64,000 nt of DNA, taken from the NCBI RefSeq assembly GCF_002188465.1, contig NZ_NINW01000046.1, positions 1 to 64,000 of the forward strand, read 5' to 3'. The DNA is from Pigmentiphaga sp. NML080357. Its GTDB lineage: Bacteria > Pseudomonadota > Gammaproteobacteria > Burkholderiales > Burkholderiaceae_B. Shown here piece by piece: positions 38,101 to 48,083 of the stretch (position 1 is the stretch's first letter; each line of letters opens with the position of its first letter). A model generated the notes under the pieces. The model ran no database searches, was not told the origin of the DNA, and saw nothing but the letters and a program-made list of their open reading frames with translations. A program made the translations under genes and the position numbers.

Positions 38101-38603
38101 CCGTCCGGGAACACCTTCATCCAGTGGCGCGCGAACGCCAGCGCCGCCTCCTGGTTGCCGGTCTCCAGCGCCTGTCCCACGTCGCCCTGGCGGCCGCCGG
38201 ACAGGGCGATCAGCCCCGCTCCGTAGGTTTCCAGCCATTCGGGCCGGATCTCGCCGCGTCCGCGATGCTGGTTGGTCAGGAAAGCCTGGGTCAGCAGTTC
38301 GCACAGATTGAGGTACCCTCCCCGGTCGCGCACCAGCAGCAGCATCCGGTAGGGTTTGTCGCGGTCGGCGTCGTTGGAAACCCAGACGTCGCAGCCGGCA
38401 ATGGCCTTGATGCCCTTGCCCCGCGCCGCCTTGTAGAACTTGATCAGGCCGAACAGGTTGGACAAGTCGGTCAGGGCGACCGCCGGCTGCTCCAGGGCGG
38501 CCACGCGCTTGACCAGGTCGGGAATGCGGACGATGCCGTCCGACACCGAGAACTCGGAGTGGACGCGCAGGTGGACGAAGGGAGGAGTAGGCGACTGTAA
38601 CAT
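35112..38603 (-). CDS. dnaE: DNA polymerase III alpha subunit
   Basis: 1163 residues, the replicative polymerase. The PHP domain begins [15 protein letters not shown], and the C-family palm motif [16 protein letters not shown] carries the catalytic Asp pair. [32 protein letters not shown], the tandem HhH region and the OB fold ([20 protein letters not shown]) follow in the usual order. The very short gap to waaL suggests readthrough from dnaE into the LPS genes. Confidence 0.98.
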   Translation of the reverse strand: [1163 protein letters not shown]

Positions 38604-38680
38604 GCCGGCATTTTAGCCTCCTGCGGGCCGACGGAAAGACCTATCGGCCATCCGGACGAATCCCCTCTCCGGGCCGGCCG

Positions 38681-39130
38681 TCAGCGCGCCGGGGAAGACC
38701 TCCGCAGGGACTGCATCAGCTTGTCCAGCAGGCCATCCAGCATGTCCAGCTCCTCCTGGCTGAAATCGCCGAACATGACCTCCTGCTCGTGGGCCGCGCC
38801 GATCCGGTCGGCGCGCTCGCGCACCTTGCGCCCCTTGGCCGTCAGCGTCAGCTCGAACGCGCGGGCGTCGCGCGGACTGATGGCCCGTTCGACCAGCCCC
38901 AGTTCGATCAGCCGGGCCACGACCTTGGAAAGCACGGTTTTCTCGATGAAGGTGGCCGCCTGCAACGCCGACACGCTGATGCCGGGCGCGTCGCCGATCT
39001 GCCTCAGGACGCGCAGGTCGCGCACGACCAGCCCCAGGTCCTTGCGATAGAGCTCGTTGACCTGCCGCACCGCCTCGCTCTTGATGAGGTCGAGCTTATA
39101 CGTGAAATAGGTCTCTAGCTTCTTGGTCAC
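38681..39130 (-). CDS. MarR-family transcriptional regulator
   Basis: 149 residues from a GTG at 39130 (VTKKLETYFTYKLDLIKSEA); an upstream Met at 39205 is in frame, but the added 25 residues do not look like the family. HTH: DLRVLRQIGDAPGISVSALQAATFIEKTVLSKVVARLIELGLV, with the wing ISPRDARAFELTLTAKG. It is divergent from the M20 amidohydrolase gene, with an inverted repeat between them, so it probably controls that hydrolase and its binding protein. Confidence 0.87.
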   Translation of the reverse strand: MTKKLETYFTYKLDLIKSEAVRQVNELYRKDLGLVVRDLRVLRQIGDAPGISVSALQAATFIEKTVLSKVVARLIELGLVERAISPRDARAFELTLTAKGRKVRERADRIGAAHEQEVMFGDFSQEELDMLDGLLDKLMQSLRRSSPAR

Positions 39131-39207
39131 GGCGGTCTCGGGCCTTGGAGAAGGATCGGCGCATTGTATGCCTCTCGCCCCGGGCGGGGTAAATACTGAG
39201 TGCAAAA

Positions 39208-39220
39208 TTCAATAGTTGAA
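39208..39220. promoter_or_regulatory. Inverted repeat between MarR and M20 hydrolase genes
   Basis: TTCAA-TAG-TTGAA at 39208-39220, in an AT-rich part of the 131-base divergent promoter region. The size and place fit a MarR operator; no second copy was noticed. Confidence 0.4.
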
Positions 39221-39261
39221 ATAGCATCCTATTTTTTGGCAGCAACCGATACAGGATCGCA

Positions 39262-40416
39262 ATGAATATCGAGGTGCCCGACACCCACGCCCACGACATG
39301 ACCACGTGGCGACGCATGCTTCACCGCAACCCGGAACTCGGCTTCGAGGAACACGAAACGGCCGCCTTCGTCGCCGCCCGGCTGCGCGAGTGGGGCATCG
39401 ACACCCACACCGGCATCGGCGGCACCGGCGTGGTCGGCGTCATCCATGGCTCGCTGGGCCCCGGGCGCAACGTCGGCCTGCGCGCCGACATGGATGCGCT
39501 GCCCATGCAGGAGCAGACAGGCCTGCCCTACCAGTCGGTCAAGCCCAACCTGTTCCATGGCTGCGGCCACGATGGGCATACGGCCATCCTGCTCGGCGTC
39601 GCGCGGCACTTCGCCGCCCGGCGCGACTTCCGCGGCACGCTGCACCTGATCTTCCAGCCGGCCGAGGAAACCTTGCGAGGCGGCTCCTCGATGATCCAGG
39701 ACGGGCTCTTCGAGCGCTTTCCGTGCGACGAGGTCTACGGCCTGCACAACCATCCCCCGCTCGAACCCGGCCGCGTGGGCGTGCGCAACGGCGCCATCCT
39801 GTCGGCGTGCGACCTGTTCCGCATCCGCATACATGGCGTCGGCGGCCACGCGGCCAGCCCGCACCGCACCGTGGATCCCGTGGTGGTGGGCAGCGCGCTG
39901 GTGCAGTCCCTGCAAACCATCGTGAGCCGGTCGGTGGATCCGCTCCAGACCGCGGTGGTCAGCGTTTGCCAGTTCCACGCCGGGACCGCCATCAACGTCA
40001 TCGCCGGCGAGGCCGTGCTCGAAGGCACGGTGCGCACGCTGGACCACGGCGTCCAGGCCGAGATCCTCAAGCGCCTGAAAGAGATCTGCGCCGGCGCCGA
40101 ACAAACCCACCGCTGCCGCATCGAGTTCGAGCACCTGCAGACCTCGCCCGCGACCATCAACAGCCCGGAACAGGCCCAGGTCGTGCGGGACGCGGCGCTG
40201 GCCGTGGTGGGCCTGGCCGGACTGGAGCCCGACATCGCGCCGCTCATGGCGTCGGAAGACTTCGCCTACATGCTGCAGGAAAAACCCGGGTGCTACTTCT
40301 TCCTCGGCAATGGCGGCCACATGTGCCATCACCCCAAGTTCGACTTCAACGACGACGTGCTGCCCGTCGGCATGTCGGTCATGGTCGAGATCGCCCGCCG
40401 ACGCCTGCAGGCCTGA
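39262..40416 (+). CDS. M20 amidohydrolase (hippurate hydrolase/N-acyl amino acid hydrolase type)
   Basis: 384 residues. Metal-binding motifs: NVGLRADMDALPMQEQTGLPY, FHGCGHDGHTAILLGVARHF, IFQPAEETLRGG and a late His in GLHNHPPLEPGRVG; LMASEDFAYMLQEKPGCYFFLGNG closes the fold. It removes an acyl or aroyl group from an amino acid or a related amide. It is followed 30 bases on by a Bug-type binding protein, suggesting uptake and hydrolysis of one compound. The divergent MarR gene is the likely regulator. Confidence 0.92.
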   Translation: MNIEVPDTHAHDMTTWRRMLHRNPELGFEEHETAAFVAARLREWGIDTHTGIGGTGVVGVIHGSLGPGRNVGLRADMDALPMQEQTGLPYQSVKPNLFHGCGHDGHTAILLGVARHFAARRDFRGTLHLIFQPAEETLRGGSSMIQDGLFERFPCDEVYGLHNHPPLEPGRVGVRNGAILSACDLFRIRIHGVGGHAASPHRTVDPVVVGSALVQSLQTIVSRSVDPLQTAVVSVCQFHAGTAINVIAGEAVLEGTVRTLDHGVQAEILKRLKEICAGAEQTHRCRIEFEHLQTSPATINSPEQAQVVRDAALAVVGLAGLEPDIAPLMASEDFAYMLQEKPGCYFFLGNGGHMCHHPKFDFNDDVLPVGMSVMVEIARRRLQA

Positions 40417-40446
40417 CCCCTTACCCGCCAATCGCCAGGACCCGCC

Positions 40447-41421
40447 ATGTTCAATACCCGCCGTCTCGCCGCCCCGCTGCTGGGGCTCGCCATGCTGGCC
40501 GCCGCGCCGGCCCAGGCCCAGACCTATCCGGCCAGGCCCATCCACCTGATCGTCAACGGCGCGCCGGGCAGCCTGCCCGACCTCTTCGCCCGCCCCATCG
40601 CCGAGAAAATGCGGCAATCCCTGGGCCAGGCCGTGGTGGTCGAGAACAAGCCCGGCGCCGGCGGCCTGGTGGCAATGACGCAATTGAAGAACGCCCCGGC
40701 CGACGGCTACACGCTGGCCATCGTCACCAATGCCCACGCGGTCTGGAACCAGTACCTGTTCAAGAACCTGCCCTACGATCCCAGCAAGGACCTGCAGGCC
40801 GTCAGCCCGGTCGCGACGATCCCGATGGTGATGGCCGCCAGCCCGGCGCTCCAGGCCAACTCGCTGAAAGCCCTGGTGGCGCTGGCCAAGGAAAAGCCCG
40901 GCACGCTGAACTATGCGTCGTCGAGCAACGGCTCGCCCCCGCACGTGCTGTTCGAGATGTTCAAGCTGCAAACCGGCGCCGACATCGTCCACGTGCCGTT
41001 CAAGTCAGGCCCCGACGCGCTGAACTCCACCATCGCCGACCGTACCCAGCTCTACCTCGCGGGCTCGGCGCTGATCGAGGCGCAGATCAAGGACGGCCGC
41101 CTGAAAGGCCTGGCCGTCAACACGCGCGAGCGCCTGGCCAACCTGCCCAACGTGCCCACCTTCGCCGAGCAGAACCTGCCCGGCTACGAAGACTCCGTCT
41201 GGCTCGGCATCGTCACCCGCACCGGCACGCCGGCCGCCGTGGTGAACAAGCTCAACGCCGAAATCGCCAAGGCCGTGCAGGCCGAAGACATGAAAAAGCT
41301 CTACGCTTCGCACGGCTCGGAGGTCTACCTGTCCAGCGCCGAACGATTCGCCGCCCGGATCCAGGCCGACCACGAACTGTGGGGACCGGTGATCCGGAAG
41401 GCGAATATTTCGCTGGATTGA
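40447..41421 (+). CDS. Bug/TctC-type tripartite tricarboxylate transporter binding protein
   Basis: 324 residues. Signal peptide MFNTRRLAAPLLGLAMLAAA to AQA, then the family start TYPARPIHLIVNGAPGS. ENKPGAGGLVAMTQLKNAPADGYTLAIVTNAHAV and VPNVPTFAEQNLPGYEDSVWLGI-like blocks (NVPTFAEQ, GYEDSVWLGI) are diagnostic. The family is greatly expanded in Bordetella and relatives. No TctA/TctB membrane genes are adjacent. Probably cotranscribed with the M20 hydrolase. Confidence 0.93.
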   Translation: MFNTRRLAAPLLGLAMLAAAPAQAQTYPARPIHLIVNGAPGSLPDLFARPIAEKMRQSLGQAVVVENKPGAGGLVAMTQLKNAPADGYTLAIVTNAHAVWNQYLFKNLPYDPSKDLQAVSPVATIPMVMAASPALQANSLKALVALAKEKPGTLNYASSSNGSPPHVLFEMFKLQTGADIVHVPFKSGPDALNSTIADRTQLYLAGSALIEAQIKDGRLKGLAVNTRERLANLPNVPTFAEQNLPGYEDSVWLGIVTRTGTPAAVVNKLNAEIAKAVQAEDMKKLYASHGSEVYLSSAERFAARIQADHELWGPVIRKANISLD

Positions 41422-41447
41422 TTGCTCGGCGCGCACCCGCGCCCGCG

Positions 41448-41924
41448 CTACAGCGGCAGGTGGGTGAAAGCATCGAGCACCCGGGTGTCCAGAACCGCGC
41501 GGTGCGTCCGGTAGCGCCAGGCGCCGTCGGCAGCGCGCGCCAGCATGTCTTCGTAGCGCCCGACGACATACAGGCTGGTCTCGCCTTCCGGCGTGGTCCG
41601 GTAAACCGCGAACGGCGACTCGACCCGGGCGCGTCCGTCCTCGATCTCCACGACGCCTGCGCCTACGACGCGCCGGCGCCGGGCCGGATCCCTGACGTGC
41701 TGCGGCACTTCGGCCAGAATCTTGCCCAAGCCCGCCGCGTCCGAACGCCACCACGACTGCGGAAGACGCAGCTCCGGCGAATAAGACGCTATTTCATAAA
41801 CGCCGTCGGCTTCGAACAGCGCGAGCCAACCATCCAGGTCTTCCTGGTCCAGCAGACGCGCCGTACGCTGGACCAGGGCCTGCGCCTCCAGTTTGTCCGT
41901 CATCGTTGTCGGCCATTCCATCAT
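41448..41924 (-). CDS. Aromatic-ring-hydroxylating dioxygenase beta subunit
   Basis: 158 residues of the cone-shaped NTF2-like beta subunit. ALVQRTARLLDQEDLDGWLALFEADGVYEI and the C-terminal WRYRTHRAVLDTRVLDAFTHLPL (usual end of these subunits) support it. The ATG at 41924 overlaps the alpha-subunit stop (ATGA), the normal alpha-beta coupling. It lacks catalytic residues and structures the alpha3-beta3 enzyme. The last gene of its operon. Confidence 0.9.
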   Translation of the reverse strand: MMEWPTTMTDKLEAQALVQRTARLLDQEDLDGWLALFEADGVYEIASYSPELRLPQSWWRSDAAGLGKILAEVPQHVRDPARRRRVVGAGVVEIEDGRARVESPFAVYRTTPEGETSLYVVGRYEDMLARAADGAWRYRTHRAVLDTRVLDAFTHLPL

Positions 41925-43120
41925 GCGGCCCCTTGCAGTTGCTCGAACGGCGCGGCCGCCCTGCGGCCCATGCGCCGCCCCCATTCGACGTAATAGGCGC
42001 GCAGGTTGGCATCGTCGGTAGGATTCAAGTCCTCTTCGCGGGCCAGGATGCTATAGCGCACGGAGTCCGTCCGCATCGTGCGGTATTGGGACTCGACTGC
42101 CAACAGATCCTCCGGCAGATTGCGTCCCGCGGGCCCCCAGAACATATTGTGGTGCTTCAGGCGCAGGGAACGCATTTCATCGCTGTCGCCCTTCACGCCC
42201 AAGCCCCGCCATTCCACCAAGGTGCGGCCGGCATCGAGCGGGATCATCCGATCCAGGCGGACGACGTTCGAGCGGATATTGATCATGAGATCGGGAAACA
42301 GGTTCAACACCCGCATTTCCTGGTCGCGCAAACCTGGCAAGGTGCCGTCCCGGGTCACATCCTGGTAGCCGCCGCGCTCGTAAGCCACGGTGGCTTCGCC
42401 GTCTGACCAGTATCCGCTATGGGCGTTCGGGAACAGGCGCAGCTTCATGGGGCTAGTCTTGCCCAGCACCCAAGGCTGGGTGGCCCGATTGATGGCGTGC
42501 AGCATGCTGTGATAGCGCTCGCTATTGTTGTCCTGCCACAGCTTCCAGTTCGTATGGATGACCGCCTTGTGAAAATGGAACACTTCCATCGGCGCGCTGC
42601 CCAGCGGCTCGAGAATGGGCCGGATGCTTTCTCCGAGAAAGGCTTCGAGCGGCTCGCATTCGGGATCGAGGCACATGAACACCAAGCCCGCCACGCTTTC
42701 CGTACGCACGGGGACCAGACCCAACTCGGATTTATCCAGGCCGGCGCGCTCGTAGCCTTCGGCCTTGGCGACGGCGCGCAGCCTGCCTTCCAGGCTGTAG
42801 GTCCAGTGATGGTAGAAACAGGTGAAGGAACGGGCATTGCCCGATTCGGTCCGCACCACTTCCGCCGCGCGATGGCGGCAAACGTTATAGAAACCCCGAA
42901 TCTTCCCGTCCGTGCCGCGCACGACCAGCACAGGCTTGCCCGCCAGGCTGGTACGGCGAAAATCGCCCGGCTGGGCGACCTCGCTTTCGTGACAGACGAA
43001 TTGCCACACTTTCGAAAAAATGCGTTCCTGCTCTTCTTGAAAAATCGTCTCGTCAGTAAAGATCCGGTTGTCCAGATAATGGGTATCCGGCAGCGCCGGA
43101 GGGTGATGTCCTTGATGCAT
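41921..43120 (-). CDS. Rieske aromatic-ring-hydroxylating dioxygenase alpha subunit
   Basis: 399 residues. Rieske ligands: Cys81-x-His83 and Cys101-x2-His104. The mononuclear iron site is DNNSERYHSMLH near residue 205, where the usual bridging Asp is Glu. With its beta subunit it should form a dihydrodiol or monohydroxylation product from an aromatic acid. No ferredoxin or reductase is adjacent, so electrons must come from elsewhere, possibly the 54.7-kb reductase. It follows a Bug-type binding protein, an arrangement like tphC-A2-A3 of terephthalate degraders, but the substrate is not established. Confidence 0.92.
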   Translation of the reverse strand: MHQGHHPPALPDTHYLDNRIFTDETIFQEEQERIFSKVWQFVCHESEVAQPGDFRRTSLAGKPVLVVRGTDGKIRGFYNVCRHRAAEVVRTESGNARSFTCFYHHWTYSLEGRLRAVAKAEGYERAGLDKSELGLVPVRTESVAGLVFMCLDPECEPLEAFLGESIRPILEPLGSAPMEVFHFHKAVIHTNWKLWQDNNSERYHSMLHAINRATQPWVLGKTSPMKLRLFPNAHSGYWSDGEATVAYERGGYQDVTRDGTLPGLRDQEMRVLNLFPDLMINIRSNVVRLDRMIPLDAGRTLVEWRGLGVKGDSDEMRSLRLKHHNMFWGPAGRNLPEDLLAVESQYRTMRTDSVRYSILAREEDLNPTDDANLRAYYVEWGRRMGRRAAAPFEQLQGAA

Positions 43121-43151
43121 TCGATGCTCCAGAAATTGCCATGCCTAACCG

Positions 43152-44141
43152 TTACTCGATGCTGACGCCGGCACGGTCGGCAACTTTTTCCCACGTCGCA
43201 GTTTCACGTTCGATGAAACGTCCGAACGCTTCGGGCGTGCTGGCGACGATGTCGAAATCGTCGCCCTCGATGGCTTTGCGGATGTCCGGCATGCCCAGAA
43301 TCCGGGCGATCTCGCGCTGGTACTTGTCGACGATGGTCGCCGGCGTGCCCTGAGGCGCCGAAAAACCGATCCAGATGGTGGCGTCGAAATCGGGAAAACC
43401 CGCCTCCGCCATCGACGGCACGTCGGGCAGCGACTTCAGGCGCTTGCTCCCCGTCACCGCCAAGGCTTTCAGGCGTCCCGTCTTGACGAACTGGATCACG
43501 TTGGCCACGGCGAAAAAACCCGCATCAGTGCGCTTACCGAGCAGGTCGCTGATGGCCGGCGCCGCCCCTTTGTAGGGAATGTGCTTGATATCCACGCCGG
43601 CCCGGGTCTTGAAAAACTCCATGGTGAGATGCGAGGCGCTGCCTGGGGAAATCGAGGCATAGTTCAAGGCGCCCTGCTCGCGCTTGGCCAGCGCGATGAA
43701 ATCGGCCAGATCGTCCGCCGGCACGTCCGGGTTCACCACCAGGACCTGCTCGGAAGACACGGCGCGCGTGATCGGCTCGAAATCCGCGAAGCGGTACTTC
43801 AGGTCTTTCCGGAGAAAGGCATTGATGACCAGTGGGTTGTAGCTGACCAGCACCGTATAGCCGTCGGGAGGAGACTGCGCCACCATCGCGGCGGCGATGC
43901 TGCCCGAAGCCCCGGCCTTCGTATCCACGACCACCGGCTGCCCCCAGGCTTCCGACAGCTTGGGCGCGACGTAGCGGGCGATGAGGTCCACCGTTCCACC
44001 GGCCGTGGGCACGACCATGCGGATGGGCTTGGACGGAAATGCGGTATCCGCGGCAACGGCGGCAATGGGAAGCGCTGCCAGCAGGCCGGCGAGCGCTCCC
44101 CATCGACAGGCCCTGCGGCGGGAATGCGATAGGCAATCCAT
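43152..44141 (-). CDS. Bug/TctC-type binding protein of the Rieske operon
   Basis: 329 residues from the ATG at 44141, with AAAGGAGAG just before it. A basic N-terminus and hydrophobic stretch (GALAGLLAALPIAAVAA) form the signal peptide; FPSKPIRMVVPTAGGTVDLIARYV and VDTKAGASGSIAAAMVAQSPPDGYTVL fit the Bug fold. It likely binds the aromatic acid used by the downstream Rieske enzyme in the periplasm. Divergent from a MarR gene with palindromic DNA between them. Confidence 0.93.
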   Translation of the reverse strand: MDCLSHSRRRACRWGALAGLLAALPIAAVAADTAFPSKPIRMVVPTAGGTVDLIARYVAPKLSEAWGQPVVVDTKAGASGSIAAAMVAQSPPDGYTVLVSYNPLVINAFLRKDLKYRFADFEPITRAVSSEQVLVVNPDVPADDLADFIALAKREQGALNYASISPGSASHLTMEFFKTRAGVDIKHIPYKGAAPAISDLLGKRTDAGFFAVANVIQFVKTGRLKALAVTGSKRLKSLPDVPSMAEAGFPDFDATIWIGFSAPQGTPATIVDKYQREIARILGMPDIRKAIEGDDFDIVASTPEAFGRFIERETATWEKVADRAGVSIE

Positions 44142-44200
44142 GTTCTCTCTCCTTTGGGTCAATGCCGGCAATCGCGTTGCCGGTTCCTGGTTTTCTTCCT

Positions 44201-44228
44201 TACATATGTATGCATACTTATATATGTA
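44201..44228. promoter_or_regulatory. Nested palindromes between Bug/Rieske operon and MarR gene
   Basis: TACATATGTA (44201-44210) and GTATGCATAC (44208-44217) are perfect overlapping palindromes, and TACATA / TATGTA form wider arms out to 44228. The region is strikingly AT-rich. It lies about 60 bases upstream of the Bug start and 41 bases upstream of the MarR start. Confidence 0.6.
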
Positions 44229-44268
44229 CACTTACTTTAATGGATTGCGGTTAAGATTGTCAACGACC

Positions 44269-44790
44269 ATGACGAATACAGGCTCAAAAAAACGGGAGGC
44301 CGGCTCGCCCAGGGCAAGTGGGATGGACGAGCTGTACATGCGGCCAGGCGTGCTGTTCCGGCGCGCCCACCAGATCGCCGTGGGCGTCTTCATGCACGAG
44401 GCCGCGGCGCTCAAGCTCACCCCGCCTCAGCATTCGATCCTGTTCACCATCGACCGCTGCCCGGCCCTGAACCAATCGGAAGTAGCCCGGGCGCTGGGGT
44501 TCGATCGCGCCACGACCGGGCAGATCATCGCCGGCCTGGAAGCCCGAGGCCTGATCAAACGCAGCCCATCCGCCACCAGCAGGCGCAAGAACGCCCTCTA
44601 CATCACGACGGACGGCGTGCGCCTGCTGAGCGAAGCGGAGGAACCGAGCCGACGCAGTTCCAAACGCCTGCTCTCGCCCCTGAGCACCAGCGAACAACGC
44701 CAGCTCATGGGCCTGGTCGCCAAGCTGACCACGGCGCTCAACGACGAATCGAGAACCCCGCTGACACCCATCGCCCCGGGCGAAAACTAG
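44269..44790 (+). CDS. MarR-family transcriptional regulator of the Rieske operon
   Basis: 173 residues. MRPGVLFRRAHQIAVGVFMHEAA, LTPPQHSILFTIDRCPALNQSEVARALGFDRATTGQIIAGLEARGLI and the wing SRRKNALYITTDG form a typical MarR fold. The ATG at 44269 gives a 24-residue polar leader. It is divergent from the Bug-Rieske operon with palindromes between, so it is the probable repressor. It converges with the SDR gene with one base between stops. Confidence 0.9.
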   Translation: MTNTGSKKREAGSPRASGMDELYMRPGVLFRRAHQIAVGVFMHEAAALKLTPPQHSILFTIDRCPALNQSEVARALGFDRATTGQIIAGLEARGLIKRSPSATSRRKNALYITTDGVRLLSEAEEPSRRSSKRLLSPLSTSEQRQLMGLVAKLTTALNDESRTPLTPIAPGEN

Positions 44791-44791
44791 C

Positions 44792-45571
44792 TTATTGCAA
44801 TGCCGAATCCGGCACCGGCACGGTGTAGTTCAGCGCCAGGCGGCCGCCGTCTACATACACGGTCTGGCCGGTGACGTAGCTGGCGTCGTCGCTGGCGAGG
44901 AAAACGGCGGCGCCGGCGACTTCTTCCGGACGGCCCAGCCGCGTCATGGGAATGCGCGACAGCACGGTGCGCAGGGCATCCTTGTTGTCGGTGATGGTGG
45001 CCATGATGTCGGTATCGATGCTGCCCGGGCCGAGCGCGTTGACGCGCACGCCGTGCGGCGCCATCGCCAGGGCCATCGACTTGGTCATCTGCCGCACCGC
45101 GCCCTTGCTGGCGCCGTAGGCGAGCTGGTTCGACATGGCGACTTCCGCGGTCATCGACGACAGGGTGATGATGCTGCCCCCGCGAGCACCGCGCACCATG
45201 GCCTTGGCGGCGGCCTGCGCCACCAGGAAGGTGCCGCGCACGTTGACGTTCATCACGAAATCGAGGTCTTCGGGCGTCAGGTCGAGGAACTCGGCGGCGC
45301 GGATCACGCCGGCATTGCAGACGCAGATGTCGAGGCCGCCGAACTCGCGTTCGCACAAGGCCACCATCTCGGCCACCTGGGCAGGATCGGTCACGTCGCC
45401 CACCATGGCGCGGGCAGGCCAGGCCATCTGCACCAGGGCTTCGGTCTTGACCTTCTCGGCGCGATCGACCAGCACGACCTTGGCGCCTTCCTGGCTGTAG
45501 CGCCTGGCGATCGCCAGCCCGATGCCACCGGCGGCGCCCGTTACCAAGGCGACTTTATCTTTCAGTCTCAT
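44792..45571 (-). CDS. Short-chain dehydrogenase/reductase (classical SDR), possible dihydrodiol dehydrogenase
   Basis: 259 residues. Cofactor motif TGAAGGIG, NAG motif CVCNAGVIRA and catalytic Ser plus YGASK are intact, so it should be an active NAD(P)-dependent enzyme. Its start follows the livF stop directly (TGAATG), so it is the last gene of the cluster C operon. Given a Rieske oxygenase on the other side and an extradiol enzyme in the same operon, oxidation of a cis-dihydrodiol to a catechol is a reasonable proposal, but other alcohols are possible. Confidence 0.88.
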   Translation of the reverse strand: MRLKDKVALVTGAAGGIGLAIARRYSQEGAKVVLVDRAEKVKTEALVQMAWPARAMVGDVTDPAQVAEMVALCEREFGGLDICVCNAGVIRAAEFLDLTPEDLDFVMNVNVRGTFLVAQAAAKAMVRGARGGSIITLSSMTAEVAMSNQLAYGASKGAVRQMTKSMALAMAPHGVRVNALGPGSIDTDIMATITDNKDALRTVLSRIPMTRLGRPEEVAGAAVFLASDDASYVTGQTVYVDGGRLALNYTVPVPDSALQ

Positions 45572-46267
<696 letters not shown>

Positions 46268-46301
46268 TCGTCTTCCCCTCTGGATATGGTTGTGGCCGGC
46301 C

Positions 46302-47056
<755 letters not shown>

Positions 47057-47060
<4 letters not shown>

Positions 47061-48064
47061 CGCGTTTCTCCCGCGGGAACGGCGGCCGGCTCGGCCGCGG
47101 TTTCGGGCGCGGACGGCTGCGGCGCCGCGACCCCGCGCAGGCGTTCCAGCCAACTGAAATTGCTCTTGGCCAGCAGCGCGATGACGACGATGACCGGCCC
47201 CATGATCAGCATCCAGTGCTGGGTCAGCCCCTTGAAGAATTCTTCCATGACCAGGAAGGCGATCGCGCCGACCACCGGCCCGGCGATGGTGCCCAGGCCG
47301 CCGATCACCAGCATCACGATCAGTTCGCCCGACACCGGCCACGACATGTAGCTGGGCGACGCGAAGGCCGTGAGATTGGCCAGCAGCACGCCGGCGATGC
47401 CGGTCAGCACGCCCGACATCACATAGGCCGCCAGTTGCACGCGGAACACCGAGTAGCCGAAGGCGTTCACGCGCCGCGGGTTGATGTGCGTGGCCTGCAG
47501 CACCATGCCGAACGGCGACTTCTTCAGCCGCGCCAGGAACACGCACGAGGCCAGCAGGACCGCCCATGCCGCCCAGTAGACCTCGGTGCTGCCTGTGAGC
47601 TCGAACAGGCCGAAGTTGCTGGCCTCGTTGATGTTGAGGCCGTCGTCGCCGCCGAAGGTCGTCATGCTGACCATCAGGAAATAGAACATCTGCGCGAAAG
47701 CCAGCGTGATCATGATGAAGCCGATGCCCGAGGTGCGCAGGCAGACCGCGCCCACGACCAGCGCCACCAGGGCGCAGACGGCCACCGCCGCCAGCAGTTG
47801 CAGCCAGCCGTCGCTGATGCCGTAGTAGCTCAGGATGCCCACGGCATAGCAGCCCAGGCCGATGAACATGGCGTGGCCGAAGCTGACCAGGCCGGCAAAG
47901 CCGAGGACGATGTTCAGCGCGCAGGCGGCCAGCGCGTAGACCAGGACGCGGGCGAAGAAGGTGACGTAGAAAGGCTCGCCCACCGCCTCGGCGACGAAAG
48001 GCACGCAAGCCAGGACGAGGAACAGGATCGGCACGACCCATGCTCCGAGTTTGACGCGATTCAT
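47057..48064 (-). CDS. livM: Branched-chain-type ABC transporter permease LivM
   Basis: 335 residues with about 9 helices. LNIVLGFAGLVSFGHAMFIGLGCYA is the standard LivM motif, and the coupling region MLVIGGLGTIAGPVVGAIAF is intact. The last 35 residues are Ala/Pro-rich. It overlaps livG by four bases. Confidence 0.93.
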
Positions 48065-48083
48065 AGAAAACCCTTGCAGTAGG

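Noticed and set aside
34911-38600. 1229-residue rightward open frame
   Set aside because: It is the antisense shadow of dnaE. The protein is low-complexity, His/Arg/Gln-rich, and has no family features; the dnaE frame has all catalytic motifs.
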